Assembly (NCBI RefSeq): GCF_001704295.1
Contig: NZ_CP012334.1
Span: 310,001 to 374,000, forward strand
Direction of reading: 5' to 3'
Length of the DNA: 64,000 nucleotides
DNA from: Bordetella sp. H567
GTDB taxonomy: Bacteria; Pseudomonadota; Gammaproteobacteria; Burkholderiales; Burkholderiaceae_B
The notes beneath the pieces were generated by a model. That model was not told the DNA's origin. It worked only from the letters and a program-made list of their open reading frames with translations, and searched no databases. The position numbers were made by a program, and so were the translations under genes. Position 1 is the stretch's first letter, and the number at the start of each line of letters is the position of its first letter. Positions 44,349 to 51,723 of the stretch are shown in pieces.

Positions 44349-45089
44349 TCAGATTTCGGTTTCGGATGCCAGGTCGGCAGCGCGCATGGCGTGGAACGGG
44401 CAACCCGTGGCGGGCCGGTTGTCGTCGCCTAGGAAGTACTGCTTGTATTCCCGGTTCGAGGGATCGCCGTAGGCGCCAAGGTCCCCCGACGGCGGAATCA
44501 TGTCATAGGTGGCCAAGCGGTCCCGCACCTTCGCGACGCTGGCATTGCGCGAACGCTGCGTGCCCAGGATATTGTCGAAGACCCAGCGCGGCTGGAAGGT
44601 GATCATGAAAGAGCTGGAGCGCCGGCTTTGCCGCTGGACGTGGGCCGGCGTATTGCATACGACGAAAATCGGTTCGCCGGCAAAGCAGAACTCCCAATGC
44701 GGCGAATCCAGTTCGGCCGGGATATCGGCCGGCCATTCCACGTCGTCCAGCGAGGCCAGGCGGCCGAGCAGGGCCCAGAACTTGGCGCGATAGGCCTCCA
44801 GCGGCAGCAGCGGGCGGGGGCGGAAAAACACGACCAGCGATGTGTTGGGGCCGTAGCTGCGCGACGCGGCGACATAGGCGCGCAGGTTACGCGCCAGTCC
44901 TTCGATGTCGTCTTCATCGAGGAAAAGATAGCGCAGCTGGTCGGCGCGATATCCCGCGACGCCGAAGATGCAGGGAAAGGCCCGCGTATCGCTGTTGAGC
45001 GTGCTGGCCAGTTCCTGGAAAAGAATGGCTTGCCATGTGCCACCGGTGTGGCGTTGCTGGACTTGGGAACGGCTTAGATAGTCATTCAC
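44349..45089 (-). CDS. YqcI/YcgG-family protein (putative heme-dependent oxygenase)
   Basis: 246 aa. Family hallmarks are the early RAFPCIFGVAGYRADQLRYL (FPC at 38-40), the central VVFFRPRPLLPLEAYRAKFW, HWEFCFAGEPIFVVCNTPAH, MITFQPRWVFDNIL and a C-terminal CPF (230-232) in NRPATGCPFHAM. A characterised relative, GntA of guanitoxin synthesis, is a heme-dependent N-hydroxylase; most others are unstudied. Context (exporter, acetyltransferase-like protein, cupin) suggests a biosynthetic role here. Confidence 0.85.
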   Translation of the reverse strand: MNDYLSRSQVQQRHTGGTWQAILFQELASTLNSDTRAFPCIFGVAGYRADQLRYLFLDEDDIEGLARNLRAYVAASRSYGPNTSLVVFFRPRPLLPLEAYRAKFWALLGRLASLDDVEWPADIPAELDSPHWEFCFAGEPIFVVCNTPAHVQRQSRRSSSFMITFQPRWVFDNILGTQRSRNASVAKVRDRLATYDMIPPSGDLGAYGDPSNREYKQYFLGDDNRPATGCPFHAMRAADLASETEI

Positions 45090-45179
45090 GGCTTTGTCTA
45101 CCCATTCAGGTGGAGGGAAATGAATCGACTTGCCATGACGCGCGCGCGGCGTGATGCCGCATCGGCACGATGAGGGGGG

Positions 45180-46475
45180 CTAAGCTTGTTGCGTCATGCG
45201 CATCGCCGCCGCGCCGATACAGCCCAGGGCCGAGACGGCCGCCATGAAGAGAACGAATCCGGTATAGCCCTGCGCCGTGTAGGACAAGTGGCCGGGGCTG
45301 CCCGTGGCCGAGGCGGCCAGCAGGGATCCGATAAGCGGCTGCACCAACGCGGCCGTAATGCCAGCCAGCGTGGTGTTGAAGGATGCTCCGATGCCGATCA
45401 TTTCGGTGGAGTACAGCTTTCTTACCGCTTTCAATACCAGCGGTACGGTGCCGCCGGCCACAAAGCCCAGGACGCTGAAGCACGCGATGGCGTATACATA
45501 GCCTAGCGATGCCAGCAATGCCGGAAGCAAGGTAAGCAGGATCGCAGCGCGCAGCAGGCAATTCCACAGCAGCGCGCGTCGCACGTTGCGGACGCGGTCC
45601 GACAAATGGCCGAGCAGGATGGAGCCGGCCACGTTGCTCACCAGGAATGCCAGGATGCAAGTGCTTGCCTGGTCCTTGCTGATCGAGAGCGTATCCCGGA
45701 CCATGGGCAAGCCCCATACGCCAGATAGAGTAGTGACGGAGGCGAAGTGCGACGCGAAAACGACGGCGCATCCCCAGCTGCCGGCATTGCGCAGGCGGCT
45801 GCGGAACAGGCGCAGCGTCTGTCCGAGCCGGGGCAATAGTTCTTTCGGCGACATCGGGGCCTGGTCCGTTCGGGGGAATACCAGCGCGGAGGCCCCCAGG
45901 TTGACGGCGACGGCGCAGGCGACGATGGCGAAGCATTCGCGCCATCCCAGTTCCGATACGGCGTAGGCCAGCGGAGTGGTGGCGATCACCCCGCCGAGAT
46001 AGCCGGATACCTGCGACAAGCCCGACATCAGGCCGAAGCGGCTTTGCTTGAATTTCAGGGCGACCAGTTTCAGCATCGCGGTGAAGACCAGCGCATCCCC
46101 GCAGGCCACCACCAGGCGCGCGGCGAAGGCGGCGGCGACGGTGGGCGCGAGGGCGAAACAGGCCGTGCCGGTCAGCGACACCAGCAGGCTGCCGAGCAGG
46201 ACGCGCCGCACACCCAGCGTATCGACCAGGATGCCCGCCGGAATCTGCATGGCCAGATAGCCGTAGAAATAGCCGGAGGCCAGCATGCCCAGGCCCGCGC
46301 CGTCGATGGAAAACGACGCCGACAATTCGTTCAGCATGGATTGCGGCGCGAGCCGCTGCATGAACGCAATGGAATAGGCCAGCGCGATCAGGATCCAGGA
46401 TGCGTACGCGCGTGCGGTGGGCCGGTCGCTGCCCAGCGGCAGCGATGGCGGGGAAAGCGAGGCGGCCTTGCTCAT
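45180..46475 (-). CDS. Major facilitator superfamily transporter
   Basis: 431 aa, 12 membrane helices. Motif A-like sequences are MQIPAGILVDTLGVRRVLLG and ILLGHLSDRVRNVRRALLW. The four-base overlap of its ATG (46475) with the preceding stop fixes the start; a longer frame upstream runs into the acetyltransferase-like gene. Probably exports the product of this operon or imports its substrate. Confidence 0.92.
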   Translation of the reverse strand: MSKAASLSPPSLPLGSDRPTARAYASWILIALAYSIAFMQRLAPQSMLNELSASFSIDGAGLGMLASGYFYGYLAMQIPAGILVDTLGVRRVLLGSLLVSLTGTACFALAPTVAAAFAARLVVACGDALVFTAMLKLVALKFKQSRFGLMSGLSQVSGYLGGVIATTPLAYAVSELGWRECFAIVACAVAVNLGASALVFPRTDQAPMSPKELLPRLGQTLRLFRSRLRNAGSWGCAVVFASHFASVTTLSGVWGLPMVRDTLSISKDQASTCILAFLVSNVAGSILLGHLSDRVRNVRRALLWNCLLRAAILLTLLPALLASLGYVYAIACFSVLGFVAGGTVPLVLKAVRKLYSTEMIGIGASFNTTLAGITAALVQPLIGSLLAASATGSPGHLSYTAQGYTGFVLFMAAVSALGCIGAAAMRMTQQA

Positions 46476-47191
46476 GACAATGTGGGTCGGCGGACGACGC
46501 CCAGGGAAAACAGTGCGTCGGTGGAATTGGGCGCCAGCGTGGCGATGCGCTTGCCCACATGCACGGCGGCGCCGCGATAGGTCGGCTTGCGGTGCTTGAT
46601 ATGGCCGTAGACGTCGCGCATGACCAGCGCGGGCAGTTCCAGTACCCGATCGGGATACAACCGCTTGGCGGCCAGCACCGCCAAGGCCAGCAGGCCGGCC
46701 CGGCCGCCGTTTTCCTTGGGCGGGTCGGCCTGCAGGTCGGGTACGACCTCCGCGCAGCGGCGCGCGTTGGCCAAAGCGACGATGGCATTGCGGGTCCGCC
46801 AGCAATACAGCAGCCGCGACTGATGCGGCCGCTGGCGGAAGGCCTCGGCGAATATCAGGTCCGTGATATCGCTGTATACCCCCAGGCCCTGGTAGGGAGG
46901 CGCCAGTTCGGTACCGGATCGGTACAGGCAAAGGTCGCCATTCATATCGAAGTACTGGTAAATCGAAAACCCGACGAGCTCCTTGTCGGCAAGAACGAGT
47001 ACCAGGCCGTAACCGCTACGGAAAGGACTGTGGGTCGGCGTCCAGTGCGGTTCGGTGACATCCCAATTCATGCCGATAAGGCGATTGAAGGCGTCCATGG
47101 TGGCGGCGCGCTCGTCGACCGGAAAATCCTCGGCCCGGGGGAACGACCGGAGGGTGATGGTCTTTCCGTTCGAGAGAAGCTTGATCGGCAT
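46472..47191 (-). CDS. GNAT-like acyltransferase, family not recognised
   Basis: 239 aa cytosolic protein. The middle resembles an N-acetyltransferase fold: LVLVLADKELVGFSIYQYFD (beta strands 4-5), then PPYQGLGVYSDITDLIFAEAF, where Q-G-L-G corresponds to the acyl-CoA pyrophosphate loop, and RLLYCWRTRNAIVALANA. The C-terminal third (about 155-239) is unlike normal GNATs. First gene of the operon, translationally coupled to the MFS gene, and divergent from the GlxA regulator. Confidence 0.7.
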   Translation of the reverse strand: MPIKLLSNGKTITLRSFPRAEDFPVDERAATMDAFNRLIGMNWDVTEPHWTPTHSPFRSGYGLVLVLADKELVGFSIYQYFDMNGDLCLYRSGTELAPPYQGLGVYSDITDLIFAEAFRQRPHQSRLLYCWRTRNAIVALANARRCAEVVPDLQADPPKENGGRAGLLALAVLAAKRLYPDRVLELPALVMRDVYGHIKHRKPTYRGAAVHVGKRIATLAPNSTDALFSLGVVRRPTLS

Positions 47192-47341
47192 CGCGCAGCC
47201 CTGCCTTCTATATCGTTTTTTTGAAATACTCTTCGAACCTGCCCGTATTCCCGCGCGTTTCGCGCCGCGGTACGCGGATCGGTTCTTCCCCCATGGCAGC
47301 GGAATTCTCGACCATCCGCACTAAATGGTTCGCCGGTTTAC

Positions 47342-47369
47342 GGTCAATTTTCGATAGAATTGGGTCAAT
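47342..47369. promoter_or_regulatory. GGTCAAT direct repeats in the GlxA-GNAT intergenic region
   Basis: GGTCAAT occurs at 47342-47348 and 47363-47369, 21 bp apart (two helical turns), 34 bases before the GlxA start, around a TAGAAT (47355-47360). AraC-family regulators often bind direct repeats with this spacing. Confidence 0.45.
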
Positions 47370-47402
47370 ACCCAAGCCCGTCCCCTTTCACCTAGCCGCG
47401 TC

Positions 47403-48365
47403 ATGCAAGCGCCCGTCATCGCAGTAATCGCCTTCGACAGGATCAGCGCGTTTCACCTGTCGGTGCCGTGCGCGGTATTCGGCACGTACGGCGGGGTACC
47501 GGGGGCGCCGCGGTTTGCGCTGAAGGTGTGCTCCTCCGAAGGCGGCACCTTGGCCACCACCACATCGGGATTTGCGGTGGTGACCACCCCCTCGCTGGAT
47601 ATCACCCAGACGGCGGACGTGGTGGTGGTGCCCAGCTGGCGCGATCCCAAGGAAATCCCCCCGGCTGCCCTGGTCGATGCGATCGCGGCGGCCAGCGCGC
47701 GCGGCGCGCGGGTCGTGGGGCTGTGCCTGGGCGCCTACGTGCTGGCGGCCGCCGGCATCCTGGACGGCCGCCGCGCCACCACGCATTTCGCCTGGGCGGA
47801 CCACTTCGCCAGCCAGTATCCCCGCATCAAGGTCGAACCCTCCGTGCTGTATGTGGACGACGGCAATGTGACGACCTCCGCCGGCACGGCGGCCGGCATC
47901 GACTGCTGCCTGCACATCGTGCGGGGGCTCTACGGCGCCAAGGTGGCGGATTTCGCCGCGCGGCGGCTGGTGGTGCCGCCGCATCGCCATGGCGCACAGG
48001 CGCAACTGCCGCCGCAGCCGTTTTCCACGGAAGGCGCCGGGTTTCGCCTGGCCGAACTGCTGGACTGGCTGCGTGGAACCATCGTGGAAAAACACACGGC
48101 CGACAGCCTGGCGGAACGCCTGGCCATGAGCCGCCGCACCTTCAACCGCCGTTTCCTGTCCTTGACGGGATGCAGCCTGAGCGAATGGCTGCTGGCCGAG
48201 CGGCTGCGGCTGGCGCAGAAGCTGCTGGAAACCACGGAGCTTCCGCTGGAAGTCATCGCCGGACGGGCGGGTCTGGGCAGCGGATCGTCACTGCGCCAGC
48301 ACTTTTCCCGCAACTTCCAGATATCGCCTTCCGCCTACCGCCGGCAGTTCAAGCGGCAGGCCTGA
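47403..48365 (+). CDS. GlxA-type transcriptional regulator (DJ-1/PfpI plus AraC helix-turn-helix)
   Basis: 320 aa: DJ-1/PfpI-like domain at about 5-185 with the nucleophile-elbow region GLCLGAYVLAAAGILDGRRA, then two AraC-type helix-turn-helix motifs (TADSLAERLAMSRRTFNRRF; PLEVIAGRAGLGSGSSLRQHF). Such regulators sense small nitrogenous metabolites in several systems. It diverges from the GNAT-MFS-YqcI-cupin operon and is its most likely regulator. Confidence 0.92.
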   Translation: MQAPVIAVIAFDRISAFHLSVPCAVFGTYGGVPGAPRFALKVCSSEGGTLATTTSGFAVVTTPSLDITQTADVVVVPSWRDPKEIPPAALVDAIAAASARGARVVGLCLGAYVLAAAGILDGRRATTHFAWADHFASQYPRIKVEPSVLYVDDGNVTTSAGTAAGIDCCLHIVRGLYGAKVADFAARRLVVPPHRHGAQAQLPPQPFSTEGAGFRLAELLDWLRGTIVEKHTADSLAERLAMSRRTFNRRFLSLTGCSLSEWLLAERLRLAQKLLETTELPLEVIAGRAGLGSGSSLRQHFSRNFQISPSAYRRQFKRQA

Positions 48366-48371
48366 CGCCGC

Positions 48372-50558
48372 CTAGCGAACTTTCTTGCGCAGCCGCTTGA
48401 ACCAGCGCGGCTGGTCGATGTCCTGGATGGCCTGCTCCAGTTTCAGCCCGTACATGTTGAGGAACTCGCGCGCGGTGGTTTTCCGGATGAGCGCCTGCAT
48501 GTCCTTGTCCACGGCCCGGCAGACCGGGGGCAGCACGTCCGGCGTCCCGCGGTCCAGTCCGTGCGCGGCCAGGCGCTTGTCGACCAGGCGTTCGAATCGA
48601 GTCCGGAACATGCGGGGGCCGACGCGGAAAATTGCGATGTCGGACCCGTTTCCGGCGGCGAACAGCTGGCCGTCCGTTCCCATCAGGCGATCGAGCGTGC
48701 CATAGACGCGGCCGCGATGGTTGTAGATGTGATCGCGCCACCGGTCCGCGCGCTCCGCCAGCCGGGGCGCGGTGCGCCGGATGACCGACTGCAATGGCGA
48801 CCACGAGGCAAGGAAGTCCAGGAATCCCGTGTTTTTGGCGTTTGCGATGGCCGCGCGGGCGGCTTGCACATCGCCATCGTTCACCACGGAGAGGTGAGTG
48901 AACTGCATCCTGAACAGCATGGTGGGAAGGTGCACGACGCGCTGCAGCAGGCTGTGCAGATGCAGCCATTGCTCGACTTCGTCGAAGGGCACGTCCTTTT
49001 CCCGCGCGCGCCGTTCGAGTTCCGGCCTCAGGTCGCTGAAGAACTGGGTGAGGGTATGCACGTTCAGCATGTCCTCTGCGTGGTGCATCAGCTCGACCAG
49101 GCGAAGGTCGTACTTGCCTGCCATCACGTCGGCGTTCAAGGACGCGATATGCAGGCTGTTCACGGTGTAGAGGATCTGGTCGTCGCAGGACGACGCGCCT
49201 TCGCGGGCGATGCCCAGGCATTCTTCCAGAAAGTCCTCGTTGCCCCGAGTGCACATTTTCGCCAACAGCGTGACGAAGCGCTGGCGGAATGCCGGGTCGG
49301 GATGCAGGCTCCAGCCCTCGTGCAGGCGGTCGAGCATCGCGGTGAGCGCGGCAGCGCCATTGGCGTCGATCTGTTGTGCGTGGCGCCATGCGTGCGCCGC
49401 GTCTGTCGGCGCCAGCGAGACTTCGCCAGGCAAGCGCGGCGCGAACCAGTTGGCGGCCGCGTTTTCCAGCATGTCCTTGGGATACAGGGGGGCCATCACG
49501 GCGTTGACCCACCCCGCGCGTTCCATCGCTTCGACGGGCAGCATGTCGACCATCGTTTCGGGAAATTCCGTCACGAAGCGGGTAGCCATGGTGTAAGTCT
49601 CGATATAGTCGGCGTCGGCCTCGACAAGCTCCACGTCCGGCGACAGGGTGCCGCGCAGCGCGGTGTTTTCGCAGACGGTCTTGTCCAGGGTCACGTGGCG
49701 TAGCTGGGCGCCGTAGCCATCCGGCGGCGTGACGATGGGGTTGCCCGCCAGGTCGATCTGCGTCAACGTGCTTGGCAGTTGATCGAGGGATGGAAAGGCC
49801 GTCAGCGCGTTGTCGGCCAGTACCAGCCAGGCCAGCCCGGGTACCTCGCGCAACGGTGGGCATGCGCGCAGGTTCAGCGAATGCAGCTGCAAGGGCCGGT
49901 GCGGATCGCCGGCCTGATACCACTGATTGACCGTTTCCCACACGGTCGCGCGGTCTTCATCCGGGTGCGCGGGCGCGCGGACGTAGGCTTCCAGGGTGTA
50001 TTGCCATTGCGGGATCTTGCTGCCCAGCTGTTCCTGGAAGGCCAGCGTGGAATAGTCGCCGTAGCCCAGGCTGGTCACCTGGCGCAGCTGTCCGGTACGG
50101 CTGGCCAGGTACGTGGCCAGGTCGACGAACAGGTCGATGGCGGACTTCGCGCCGGGGGCGGGGTATATGCCGTCGTCGGTGTCCGCGGGCGTCCCGGCCG
50201 GGGACGAGGGCGGGCTCTCCACGGTGAAATGGATGAGGAAGGGATTGGCGGCCGCGGCATCGTCCGTGAACGCGGCGGGTCCGGGGTCGGCGGGGCCGTC
50301 CAGCGCGATCACGGGCCGGTCGCCGGCGGGGATGTCGCAGGTCGCGATCTCGCGCAGCAGGGCGGCGCCGATTTCCGTGCCGTTGATCATGCGCAGCGCG
50401 GCTTCCAGATGCGGGCTGTCGAGTTCGTCCGCGCCGGGCCCGGCCTGGACCTGGACCGAGAGCAGGCCCCACAGGCTGCGCAGGGGCGGTTCGGCGATGG
50501 GGGGCGGCAATTCCGCCGGCTGCCATGCCGCGCCGATGCCGGTAACGGGTGCTGTCAT
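48372..50558 (-). CDS. NEL-domain E3 ubiquitin ligase, candidate type III effector
   Basis: 728 aa, soluble. Residues 200-300 hold an IpaH-like helical cap and a short leucine-rich segment (LHSLNLRACPPLREVPGLAW, LVLADNALTAFPSLDQLP, LTQIDLAGNPIV). Residues 340-610 match the novel E3 ligase (NEL) fold: AAANWFAP, FRQRFVTLLAKM, the catalytic Cys458 in GASSCDDQILYTVNSLH with Asp460 (C-x-D), and FLDFLASWSPLQSVIRRT. NEL proteins such as IpaH, SspH and SlrP are injected and ubiquitinate host proteins. Residues 45-160 may be a decayed M91-type protease domain. The start at 50558 has AGGAGG about ten bases upstream; the longer frame is antisense to the next gene. No secretion chaperone is adjacent. Confidence 0.9.
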   Translation of the reverse strand: MTAPVTGIGAAWQPAELPPPIAEPPLRSLWGLLSVQVQAGPGADELDSPHLEAALRMINGTEIGAALLREIATCDIPAGDRPVIALDGPADPGPAAFTDDAAAANPFLIHFTVESPPSSPAGTPADTDDGIYPAPGAKSAIDLFVDLATYLASRTGQLRQVTSLGYGDYSTLAFQEQLGSKIPQWQYTLEAYVRAPAHPDEDRATVWETVNQWYQAGDPHRPLQLHSLNLRACPPLREVPGLAWLVLADNALTAFPSLDQLPSTLTQIDLAGNPIVTPPDGYGAQLRHVTLDKTVCENTALRGTLSPDVELVEADADYIETYTMATRFVTEFPETMVDMLPVEAMERAGWVNAVMAPLYPKDMLENAAANWFAPRLPGEVSLAPTDAAHAWRHAQQIDANGAAALTAMLDRLHEGWSLHPDPAFRQRFVTLLAKMCTRGNEDFLEECLGIAREGASSCDDQILYTVNSLHIASLNADVMAGKYDLRLVELMHHAEDMLNVHTLTQFFSDLRPELERRAREKDVPFDEVEQWLHLHSLLQRVVHLPTMLFRMQFTHLSVVNDGDVQAARAAIANAKNTGFLDFLASWSPLQSVIRRTAPRLAERADRWRDHIYNHRGRVYGTLDRLMGTDGQLFAAGNGSDIAIFRVGPRMFRTRFERLVDKRLAAHGLDRGTPDVLPPVCRAVDKDMQALIRKTTAREFLNMYGLKLEQAIQDIDQPRWFKRLRKKVR

Positions 50559-50664
50559 GGCCGCCAGGCCTCCTGTCCGTGCGTGAAGGCGCTGCCGGTG
50601 CGCGTCCGTGCGCGGCAATGGCTGCGACGTTGTCTCATGGTTGTGTACTCCCTTCAAGGCGCGT

Positions 50665-50693
50665 TGAGTGCCCCTGCCGTTCCGCGCTGTTCC
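50665..50693 (-). promoter_or_regulatory. hrp-box-like ECF promoter, GGAACA-N16-GCACTCA
   Basis: Minus strand GGAACA (50688-50693), 16 bases, GCACTCA (50665-50671), 107 bases before the NEL ligase start. Ten of twelve defined positions agree with the HrpL consensus GGAACC-N15/16-CCACNNA, and the two deviations are the same as in the element at 1072-1099. Confidence 0.55.
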
Positions 50694-50846
50694 CTGTGCG
50701 GATGAAATGCGCGTGCCGGAATGCGAGCGCGCCGCCCCGGCGGTCGGCGCACGCCGGCGTCGCCGGCGTTTTTTTCCGTAAAAGGCGTACGCCGGCACGC
50801 GAGAAGCCGGTGGACGCGTAACAGGGCGGCTGGTAAAACAGGCCAC

Positions 50847-51722
50847 ATGCGACTGGTGAACTGGAATATTCAATGGGGCCGCGGCGTGGACGGCAGAGTA
50901 GACCTGCGCCGCATCGTCGACGAGGCACGGCGCCTGTGCGACTTCGACGTCCTGTGCCTGCAGGAAGTCACGCGCGGTTTCCATGGCGATGCGGCCGCGG
51001 GCGGCCTGCCGGGCGGGCCCGACGCGGATCAATTCGCCGCGCTCGGCGCGCTGCTGCCCGGATATACCGTGCTCAGCGGTATCGGCGCGGACCTGCCCCC
51101 CGCGCGGCTGGGCGCGCCGCGCCGCCAGAACGGCAACGCCATCATTACGCGCTATCCCGTGGGCCCCGTATTCCGCCACAGCCTGCCGTGGCCGTCCGAC
51201 CCCACGGTCAAGTCGATGCCGCGCGTGGCGCTCGAAGCGGTGTTGCTCAGCGATATCGGCCCTGTGCGGGTGACCACCACGCACCTGGAGTTCTATTCGG
51301 CGCCGCAGCGCCTCGCGCAAGCGCAGGCTCTGCGCGACTTGCACGTGGAGGCATGCGGCCATGCCATGCGGCCCAGTCCGCATGGCGACCCCAGCGGCCC
51401 CTTCGCCGCGGTGGAGCGTCCCCTTGCCGGGCTGGTCTGTGGCGACTTCAACAGCGCGGTGGACGACCCGGCCTATCAGCGCATGCTGGAGCCCATGCCG
51501 GCCGGCGTGCCGTCATTTAACGATGCCTGGCTGGCCCGGCATGGCCAAGTGCCGCACGCACCGACGGTGGGCGTGTACGACCGCGTGCAGTGGCCGCAGG
51601 GGCCCTTTGCCTGCGACTTCGTTTTTGTGACGCCGGACCTGGCCACCCGGCTTGTCCGGTGCGACGTCGACCCGCAAAGCGCGGCATCGGACCACCAGCC
51701 CGTCGTCGTGGAATTCCGCTGA
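50847..51722 (+). CDS. Endonuclease/exonuclease/phosphatase family protein
   Basis: 291 aa metal-dependent phosphoesterase of the EEP (DNase I-like) superfamily: MRLVNWNIQWGRG (Asn), FDVLCLQEVTRG (catalytic Glu), VTTTHLEFYSAPQRLAQA (His), LVCGDFNSAVDDPAY (Asp, Asn) and the final SAASDHQPVVVEF (Asp-His). Substrate unknown: DNA, phospholipid or small phosphate ester. No signal peptide. The next gene begins one base after its stop. Confidence 0.92.
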   Translation: MRLVNWNIQWGRGVDGRVDLRRIVDEARRLCDFDVLCLQEVTRGFHGDAAAGGLPGGPDADQFAALGALLPGYTVLSGIGADLPPARLGAPRRQNGNAIITRYPVGPVFRHSLPWPSDPTVKSMPRVALEAVLLSDIGPVRVTTTHLEFYSAPQRLAQAQALRDLHVEACGHAMRPSPHGDPSGPFAAVERPLAGLVCGDFNSAVDDPAYQRMLEPMPAGVPSFNDAWLARHGQVPHAPTVGVYDRVQWPQGPFACDFVFVTPDLATRLVRCDVDPQSAASDHQPVVVEFR

Positions 51723-51723
51723 C

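Noticed and set aside
50559-51383. N-terminal extension of the NEL ligase frame by 275 codons
   Set aside because: It is antisense to the EEP hydrolase gene, lacks conserved features, and a good ribosome site supports the start at 50558.
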